From: Haloquadratum sp. J07HQX50
GTDB taxonomy: Archaea; Halobacteriota; Halobacteria; Halobacteriales; Haloferacaceae
Assembly: GCA_000416005.1 (NCBI GenBank)
Contig: KE356562.1
Location: 402,754-423,414, forward strand
DNA: 20,661 bases
Direction: 5' to 3'
Part shown: piece after piece, positions 15,793 through 20,661 of the stretch
Position numbering within the stretch: the stretch's first letter is position 1
Layout of the letters: each line of letters starts with the position of its first letter
Program-made: the position numbers and the translations under genes
Notes under the pieces: generated by a model
The model's input: only the letters and a program-made list of their open reading frames with translations
The model's database searches: none
Told to the model about the DNA's origin: nothing

Positions 15793-16054
15793 TGATGACG
15801 AGTGAAGTGTTCTTGACAGCGTTGCGTTCGGCTTTCAGAGAGCCGTCGTCAGCCACGAGTGCTCCGAGCATATCCATCCTCTCACGGTGAAAACCGGTGA
15901 GGAGAGGAGAGATCGCTCGTTGATCCCCAGGCTGGCGAGTGCGTCAGCGTCCTCGGGCCCAGGGAGTTCTGTTTCTTGAGACCATTTTAGACATACAGCA
16001 AGCATTCAAAGACTGATCCAGTCGAGCCGTGTAGTTTCCTACTCAGTGCAGTGC
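15761..16054 (+). repeat. 14-bp near-perfect direct repeat pair (280-nt period)
   Basis: ACTCAGTGTAGTGC (15761-15774) recurs as ACTCAGTGCAGTGC (16041-16054), 13 of 14 identical, in the same orientation and both followed by a T-rich run. The pair brackets most of the structured spacer and could be element ends or paired regulator sites. Confidence 0.5.
15874..15909. repeat. Imperfect hairpin CTCACGGT-gaaa-ACCGGTGAG
   Basis: CTCACGGT and ACCGGTGAG flank a GAAA loop, pairing with a single bulge, and purine/pyrimidine-rich arms (CATCCT and GAGAGG) could lengthen the stem. It is the second strong inverted repeat in 170 nt of this spacer. Confidence 0.55.
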
Positions 16055-16120
16055 GGTTTTGTTTCGTTATTGGTATCACTTGGACAACGTGACTTGCTTA
16101 TTCCATTGTCGAACGGGTGG

Positions 16121-16126
16121 CTTTTC
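16121..16126 (+). promoter_or_regulatory. Weak TATA-like box of rqcH
   Basis: CTTTTC lies 26-31 nt upstream of the ATG at 16152. It is a poor consensus match, but the spacing fits leaderless initiation and no better element is visible. Confidence 0.3.
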
Positions 16127-16151
16127 AGCCCGCCAGACCGAACTTTGAGTA

Positions 16152-18272
16152 ATGGAACCGAAGCGGGAGCTTTCCAGCGTTGACCTTGCGGCGATTGAGA
16201 CGGAGCTGAACCGTCATCAGGGCGCGAAAGTGGATAAGGTCTATCTCTACGGTGAGTCGTTACTCCGGATTAAGATGCGAGATTTTGACCGCGGACGTGT
16301 AGAGCTTCTGGTCGAGGTGAGTGAGCAAAAGCGAGCACATACGACCGACCCTGACACGATCCCCGATGCCCCTGGTCGGCCTCCAAATTTTGCGATGAAG
16401 CTCCGAAATCGGTTACGAAGTGCGGACTTCCTGGGTGTTGAACAGTATGAGTTTGACCGAATTCTTCGATTTGAATTCGCTCGGGAAGATGGAAATACGA
16501 CAATCATCGCCGAGTTGTTTGGAGAGGGAAATATTGCAGTCGTCGACCAGAATGGGTCGGTGCTGCAGTGTCTTGAGACAATCCGATTGAATTCTCGAAC
16601 TGTTGCGCCTGGAAGCCAGTATGAATTCCCGAGCTCTCGGATCAATCCGCTTGCTCTCTCATATGACCAGTTCGTCAAGCAGATGGAAGACTCCGATACG
16701 GACGTTGTTCGTACCTTAGCGACGCAACTCAATCTTGGTGGTTTGTATGCTGAGGAAGTGTGTGCACGGGCGGATGTCGAAAAAACGACTGATATCGATG
16801 CGACCTCTGCATCTACATATGATGGTCTGTTTGAGGCACTACAGCGTGTTCGTGAGGATATTGCTCAGGGAGAATTCTCGCCACGGGTGTACTACAGCGA
16901 CGGTGACCCAGTTGATGTGACGCCACTTCCGCTTGAGGAGTACGAACAGGCAGGGTTGACCGCAGAATCATACTCCAGTTTCATGACTGCAGTCGATACA
17001 TATTTCAAAGCTGTAGAAGACGCAGAGGACGATGCGGCGACAGAAACCGACGACAAGCCTGATTTTGAAGCTGAAATAGCAAAGCAAGAACGCATTATTG
17101 CCCAGCAAGAAGGTGCAATAGAGTCGTTTGAAACAGAGGCACAGGCCCACCGACAAAAGGCAGAACTCCTGTACGGAAACTACAATCTCGTCGATAATAT
17201 TATTACGACGATCCGGGAGGCGCGCGAGGCAGACCACTCCTGGGACGACATACGTGAGACACTCGAACAGGCTGCTCCCGAGAACAGTGCTGCGGCGGCC
17301 GTCTCACATATTGATGGATCAACAGGGACGGTTACGGTCACTCTCGAGGGGAACTCGGTTCCGCTCCGAATCCGAGATGGTGTCGAAAAGAACGCTGATC
17401 GGATGTATACCGAGGCAAAGCGAGTCGAAGAAAAAAAGACGGGAGCATTAGAGGCATTAGAGCAGACCAGAGCGGAATTAGAGGCCGTCAAGCAGCGGAA
17501 AGAGGAATGGAACGCGTCTGGGGAGGATGAGAAAGAGCAGGAGCAACAGCCGGCGTCAACAGGCCCAGATGATGACCTCGACTATCAGTCAGTGGAGTCA
17601 ATTCCGATACGTCGAAATGAACAGTGGTACGAAGAGTTCCGTTGGTTTCACACCTCTGATGGGTTTCTCGTGATTGGTGGGCGAAATGCCAAACAGAATG
17701 AGATGTTAGTCGAGAAGTATCTTGAACCACATGACCGATTCTTCCATACGCAAGCTCAGGGGGGACCAGTTACGATTCTGAAAGCAACCGGCCCTTCAGA
17801 AGCAGCACGAAACGTTGCATTCCCTGATCAGACTCTCGCCGAAGCAGCCCAGTTTGCAGTGTCGTACTCCTCTGTCTGGAAGGACGGACGATTCGCTGGT
17901 GAGGCGTATATGGTCAAGCCTGATCAGGTGTCGAAAACCCCCGAATCTGGTGAGTACATCGAAAAGGGCTCGTTCGTTGTTCGAGGTGATCGAACATACT
18001 ATCGAGATGTCGAAGCAGAGGTTGCCGTCGGTATACAGTGTGAGGATATTACACGCGTTATCGGGGGCCCACCAGCACCAGTCGAAGAGGAGGCGACAGT
18101 CTCGTTGCGGTTCAAACCGGGACAGTATGCTCAGAACGATGCTGGGAAACTTGCTTATCGTCGGTTTCGGCGCGCGTTCACCGATGAGTCATTCGTCCGG
18201 AAAATTGCGAGCCCTGATCAAATTCAAGAGTTCCTGCCGCCTGGAACCAGCGACATTTTAGACGACACATGA
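16152..18272 (+). CDS. rqcH: Ribosome rescue factor RqcH (Rqc2/NEMF, NFACT family)
   Basis: A 706-residue archaeal RqcH/NEMF homologue. The family binds large ribosomal subunits blocked with peptidyl-tRNA and recruits tRNA to add C-terminal tails that mark the peptide for degradation. The NFACT-N domain begins ELSSVDLAAI with Asp11 and contains FDRILRFEF with Asp102-Arg103. These correspond to the Asp and Asp-Arg residues needed for tRNA recruitment in yeast Rqc2 and bacterial RqcH, so tailing activity looks preserved. HhH and coiled-coil regions follow (about 301-345 and 415-456). An acidic linker precedes the NFACT-R domain (about 490-600; YEEFRWFHTSDGFLVIGG and HTQAQGGPVTILK). Its TGA overlaps an ATG (ATGA, 18269-18272), and pelota follows 69 nt downstream. 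Full length. Confidence 0.94.
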   Translation: MEPKRELSSVDLAAIETELNRHQGAKVDKVYLYGESLLRIKMRDFDRGRVELLVEVSEQKRAHTTDPDTIPDAPGRPPNFAMKLRNRLRSADFLGVEQYEFDRILRFEFAREDGNTTIIAELFGEGNIAVVDQNGSVLQCLETIRLNSRTVAPGSQYEFPSSRINPLALSYDQFVKQMEDSDTDVVRTLATQLNLGGLYAEEVCARADVEKTTDIDATSASTYDGLFEALQRVREDIAQGEFSPRVYYSDGDPVDVTPLPLEEYEQAGLTAESYSSFMTAVDTYFKAVEDAEDDAATETDDKPDFEAEIAKQERIIAQQEGAIESFETEAQAHRQKAELLYGNYNLVDNIITTIREAREADHSWDDIRETLEQAAPENSAAAAVSHIDGSTGTVTVTLEGNSVPLRIRDGVEKNADRMYTEAKRVEEKKTGALEALEQTRAELEAVKQRKEEWNASGEDEKEQEQQPASTGPDDDLDYQSVESIPIRRNEQWYEEFRWFHTSDGFLVIGGRNAKQNEMLVEKYLEPHDRFFHTQAQGGPVTILKATGPSEAARNVAFPDQTLAEAAQFAVSYSSVWKDGRFAGEAYMVKPDQVSKTPESGEYIEKGSFVVRGDRTYYRDVEAEVAVGIQCEDITRVIGGPPAPVEEEATVSLRFKPGQYAQNDAGKLAYRRFRRAFTDESFVRKIASPDQIQEFLPPGTSDILDDT

Positions 18273-18331
18273 ACACCATTCAGAGAGTAATTCAGCGGAG
18301 AGCACAGATGACGAGTTATCGGATCGAAACA

Positions 18332-18338
18332 GAGGTGA
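18332..18338 (+). promoter_or_regulatory. Shine-Dalgarno site of pelota
   Basis: GAGGTGA ends three bases before the ATG at 18342 and is complementary to the haloarchaeal 16S rRNA 3' end. A clear SD, together with no TATA box at the leaderless distance, indicates that pelota is translated from the rqcH transcript. Confidence 0.6.
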
Positions 18339-18341
18339 AGG

Positions 18342-19409
18342 ATGCGAATTGGTGATCGACAACGAGTCGATGGTGAGACACTACGGGTGGAGCTTACGCC
18401 GGAAAACGTCGATGACCTCTGGCACCTCTCGCACATTCTTGAGCCTGCTGACCGCGTCAGTGGGGATACGACGCGACGAATTCAGCGGGATGATGACGCA
18501 CTCCGCGATACAGGTGGAGAACGCGAGCATCTCTCAGTGACGCTCTCGGTAACGGATGTCGAATTTGGACGATTCGCGAATCGACTGCGCGTTGGTGGGG
18601 AGATTGTCTCATGTTCACGCGAAGACCAATTAGGGCATCATCATACGATCAACGTCGAAGTACACGATGAGTTGACAGTCAAGAAGGTATTTGCACCAGA
18701 CCAGTTATCGCGGCTTGAGGAGGCAGAAGCGGCTGCAGAGAACGCTGACGTCGTCGTCGCAACAGTCGAAGAGGGCGAAGCGCACGTACACACGGTCGCG
18801 CAGTATGGAACTGAGGAGCGGTTTTCGAAAACTGCGCCAACAGGGAAGGGTGACTATGCACAGCCCCGAACCGAACTCTTTGCAGATCTGGGAATGGCAC
18901 TGAGTCGAATGTCTGCTGATGCGATTATTCTCGCAGGACCGGGATTTACGAAACAAGACGCGAAATCATATATCGATTCAAACTACCCAGAGGTCGCAGA
19001 GAAGATCTCGATGGTCGACACAGCTAGCGTCGGAGACCGTGGGGTTCACGAGGTTCTCAAGCGAGGGGCAGTTGATGCCGTACAAGAGGAAACGCGTATT
19101 TCTCGTGAGGCAGACTTAATTGATGAGTTGATGGAAGGAATCGCGACAGATGAAAAGGTGGCATATGGCGTTTCAGCTGTTGGGGAGGCTGCTGAATTTG
19201 GTGCGGTTGAGACATTAATGATTGTCGATAATGAACTTCGCGCTGCCCGGCGTGGTGAGCAAGACTGGGAGCAAGATATCGATTCGATTATTGAATCAGT
19301 CGAACAACAAGGTGGTGAGGTAGTCATTCTCTCTGGAGAGTTTGACCCGGGCCAGCGACTTCGGAATCTTGGTGGAGTTGCTGCATTGTTACGATATCGT
19401 CTCTCGTGA
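18342..19409 (+). CDS. pelA: Pelota, ribosome stalling surveillance protein
   Basis: A 355-residue archaeal Pelota (Dom34). It enters the A site of stalled ribosomes with aEF1A and promotes splitting with ABCE1. The N-terminal Sm-like domain (1-130) has the conserved [30 protein letters not shown] stretch (positions 23-52). The eRF1-type central domain (about 134-255) has [14 protein letters not shown] but lacks the GGQ peptide-release motif, as expected for Pelota. The C-terminal domain (about 258-355) ends [23 protein letters not shown]. The ATG at 18342 gives the usual MRIGDR start. It sits 69 nt after rqcH with an SD, so the two are probably co-transcribed. A 28-codon frame (18269-18355) starts in the rqcH stop and overlaps the pelota start by 14 nt. 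Confidence 0.96.
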   Translation: MRIGDRQRVDGETLRVELTPENVDDLWHLSHILEPADRVSGDTTRRIQRDDDALRDTGGEREHLSVTLSVTDVEFGRFANRLRVGGEIVSCSREDQLGHHHTINVEVHDELTVKKVFAPDQLSRLEEAEAAAENADVVVATVEEGEAHVHTVAQYGTEERFSKTAPTGKGDYAQPRTELFADLGMALSRMSADAIILAGPGFTKQDAKSYIDSNYPEVAEKISMVDTASVGDRGVHEVLKRGAVDAVQEETRISREADLIDELMEGIATDEKVAYGVSAVGEAAEFGAVETLMIVDNELRAARRGEQDWEQDIDSIIESVEQQGGEVVILSGEFDPGQRLRNLGGVAALLRYRLS

Positions 19410-19426
19410 ACTACTCCACCCTACTC

Positions 19427-19489
19427 GCCTGCCAACGCAGGCTCCTTGGGGGTACGGCTTCCTGGATGACGGTGTCAGACGGCGTCTGA
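19427..19489. repeat. Two palindromes in the pelota-surE spacer
   Basis: GCCTGC-caac-GCAGGC (19427-19442) is a perfect 6-bp stem with a 4-nt loop. TCAGACG-G-CGTCTGA (19475-19489) is a perfect 15-bp odd palindrome. They lie 18-80 nt past the pelota stop in a locally GC-richer spacer. They could be a transcript-end structure, a protein-binding site or the worn end of an insertion element; I cannot decide. Confidence 0.6.
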
Positions 19490-19611
19490 TAGCCCGTGAG
19501 ATGCTCTCTCACGAACGCGCTTTCGATCCACAACGTCGAACGCACCCGAGGAGCTAAATTCGCCGCAATTCAATTCATCGACTGAACATCTGCAGGCAAG
19601 CCGCGAAGAGA

Positions 19612-20457
19612 TTAGTTCGGGTTCGGGTTCGAGTTCGAGTTTGAGTTTGAGTTTAGGTTCGACGGTGGATACGCTGCTGCAAGTGCATCGAGAGATTCAT
19701 GATGCTCAGTAGAATGCGGCGCGGTGAGTGGTGACACAGAGATCGACCCGTTCACGACTGCACGCCGGTCAGTCCCTTGAGGGTCAGGAATATCTCCTGC
19801 TCGCATCCGCTCCCAGACTCGATCATGAATTGTTACTCGTGAATCACCCGAGGGCTCGGCTCCCATATCGTGAAACATTGAGGGGCGAGTTATCTCGATT
19901 GGTGCGGCTCCGTCGGTAGCACTAACTGAAGGAGCGTTCAGATTAAGATACTCAGCTTGTTCGAAAACCCCAGCGTCGAATGCGGTGTCGATCAAGAAGC
20001 GAGTTGCGCGAGTTGCCTCGGCGAATGCAGACGGTGAGGAGGCTTGCTCATGCCATGGGAGGTCCCCATCACCCGGAATATACATCGAGACAGCAATCGC
20101 TGGAACGTCGAAAAAGGCAGACTCAACTGCCGCACTGACCGTTCCTGACCGACCGAGTACGTATGCGCCGATATTTGCTCCCTTGTTACAGCCTGCGACG
20201 ACCATATCTACCTCGGGGGTGAGGACCTCAAGACCGGCGATGACGCAGTCGGCAGGTGTTCCTTCGACTGCGTACCCGATTTCGTGTTCAGATACGGTGA
20301 CATCATTTGATAGTTTCCTCCCGACAGCACTCTGATCACTGGCTGGGGCCACCACAGTTATATCTGCGATGTCGCTGAGTTCATCATATACCGCACGGAT
20401 TCCGACAGCATCAATTCCATCGTCATTTGTGAGGAGAATAGATGGCTCTGCGGTCAT
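19612..20457 (-). CDS. surE: 5'/3'-nucleotidase SurE
   Basis: A 281-residue metal-dependent survival-protein phosphatase that dephosphorylates nucleoside 5'- and 3'-monophosphates. The N-terminal metal motif is ILLTNDDG (Asp12-Asp13). The active-site Ser region is APASDQSAVG (37-46), the next metal-site block is VVAGCNKGANIG and the following block is GRSGTVSAAVE. The C-terminus is unusual: after DALAAAYPPS it ends in an SNSNSN/PNPN tract encoded by tandem hexamers running to the stop. The frame also extends to an ATG at 20517 that directly abuts the upstream gene's stop (TAAATG). I prefer 20457 because conserved SurE begins there and a CTTTT box lies about 24-28 nt upstream. Confidence 0.92.
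   Translation of the reverse strand: MTAEPSILLTNDDGIDAVGIRAVYDELSDIADITVVAPASDQSAVGRKLSNDVTVSEHEIGYAVEGTPADCVIAGLEVLTPEVDMVVAGCNKGANIGAYVLGRSGTVSAAVESAFFDVPAIAVSMYIPGDGDLPWHEQASSPSAFAEATRATRFLIDTAFDAGVFEQAEYLNLNAPSVSATDGAAPIEITRPSMFHDMGAEPSGDSRVTIHDRVWERMRAGDIPDPQGTDRRAVVNGSISVSPLTAPHSTEHHESLDALAAAYPPSNLNSNSNSNSNPNPN
19615..19662 (-). repeat. Hexanucleotide tandem repeat forming the SurE C-terminal tail
   Basis: Eight tandem hexamers of the form GTTYRR on the plus strand (GTTCGG, GTTCGA, GTTTGA, GTTTAG variants) encode alternating Asn and Ser/Pro/Leu on the minus strand and end exactly at the surE stop codon (19612-19614). The hexamer size keeps the frame when copy number changes. Confidence 0.88.
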
Positions 20458-20480
20458 ATGTGTTCTCTGCGGGGAAGGTG

Positions 20481-20485
20481 AAAAG
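20481..20485 (-). promoter_or_regulatory. Candidate TATA-like box of surE
   Basis: The minus strand reads CTTTT, 24-28 nt before the ATG at 20457. It is weak but correctly spaced, and it supports the shorter SurE start over the ATG at 20517. Confidence 0.3.
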
Positions 20486-20517
20486 ATGTACCGTCTCGTT
20501 TCATCGCTGGGAGTCAT

Positions 20518-20661
20518 TTATTCGAGTATCTCGACGACAGATTCTGCATCCACGACAAGATTGTAGGCGTCTTCATCATCATTCCATAGACAGAGTACAT
20601 TTTCGAAAGCGAGTATGCGCCCGTATGCGGCACGCTCAAGTGCTGACGTGAGTGGATCTTC
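20518..20661 (-). CDS. Unidentified protein, C-terminal 47 residues (runs off window)
   Basis: An open minus-strand frame enters from the right edge and ends at TAA (20518-20520). The visible part reads EDPLTSALERAAYGRILAFE, continues through a short acidic stretch with LCLWNDDEDAYNLVVD and ends VVEILE. Composition is acidic and haloarchaeal-like, so it is probably a real gene's C-terminus, but I do not recognise the family. Its stop is immediately followed by an ATG in frame with surE, suggesting that surE may be co-transcribed with it. Confidence 0.55.
   Translation of the reverse strand, partial: EDPLTSALERAAYGRILAFENVLCLWNDDEDAYNLVVDAESVVEILE

Larger units (their letters stand above)
15626..16120. 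other. Non-coding or decayed spacer before rqcH, with inverted repeats and short ORFs
   Basis: The longest stretch with no convincing gene. Two short minus-strand frames are present. One at 15838-16005 (55 codons) begins MLAVCLKWSQETELPGPEDA and has haloarchaeal-like acidic composition. The other at 15677-15877 (66 codons) begins MDMLGALVADDG. They overlap in different frames and together could be one frameshifted gene remnant, possibly of an insertion-sequence protein, but I recognise no domain. The stretch also contains a 10-bp perfect inverted repeat, a second hairpin and a 14-bp direct repeat, listed separately. No tRNA or rRNA was seen. Confidence 0.5.

Noticed and set aside
16247..16732. 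161-codon minus-strand frame inside rqcH
   Set aside because: It is antisense to the conserved NFACT-N domain, is Arg/Ser-rich and basic unlike haloarchaeal proteins, and no family is recognised.
19342..19557. 71-codon plus-strand frame crossing the pelota stop
   Set aside because: It overlaps pelota in another frame and has no start signal. I considered a transposase fragment but found no motif strong enough to claim it.
1..20661. CRISPR array, prophage genes, toxin-antitoxin pair or defence system
   Set aside because: No regularly spaced repeats, integrases, capsid genes or defence domains were seen on either strand. The CopG-like gene has no adjacent toxin partner.

Overview
The window reads as a haloarchaeal chromosome segment. 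Supporting signs are archaeal-type genes (TFB, Pelota, archaeal RqcH/NEMF, an archaeal-type Elp3), very acidic proteins, many T/A-rich boxes about 25-30 nt upstream of start codons (leaderless-mRNA geometry) and occasional GAGGTGA/GGTGA Shine-Dalgarno motifs. The base composition looks much less GC-rich than most haloarchaea, so a Haloquadratum-like organism is my best guess. That is inference from composition and gene content, not a database match.

Region 1 (1-5340, minus strand) is a menaquinone operon read menF-menD-menB-menA-menC. It covers chorismate to isochorismate, SEPHCHC, naphthoyl-CoA ring closure, prenylation, and the start of o-succinylbenzoate synthase, which runs off the left edge. 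Two tandem TATA-like boxes precede menF, and menB has its own candidate internal box. Region 2 (5460-7760, plus) holds a short CopG-like protein, a UPF0058 protein and a rhomboid-like membrane protease with a large C-terminal extracytoplasmic domain. Region 3 (7940-10825) has a METTL5-like methyltransferase (minus), a TFB general transcription factor (plus), a 64-residue cold-shock protein (minus) and a YIP1-like membrane protein (plus).

Region 4 (10968-15625) contains a large S1-OB-DHH protein related to archaeal RecJ-like proteins whose catalytic motifs look eroded, then elp3 (tRNA wobble uridine modification), then a GNAT acetyltransferase (minus). elp3 is preceded by a candidate 15-codon leaderless upstream ORF that ends in a GTGA overlap with the elp3 start codon. 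Region 5 (15626-16151) is the only long stretch without a convincing gene. It holds nested inverted repeats, a near-perfect 14-bp direct repeat and short ORF fragments that may be a decayed gene or element.

Region 6 (16121-19409, plus) is a ribosome-rescue pair, rqcH followed by pelota. Region 7 (19410-20661) has a palindrome-rich spacer, surE (minus) with a hexanucleotide-repeat tail, and the last 47 codons of an unidentified upstream gene. I found no tRNA, rRNA or CRISPR array and no intact insertion sequence. The points most worth checking are the elp3 leader ORF, the rqcH-pelota module, the apparently catalytically degenerate DHH protein and the structured spacer before rqcH.
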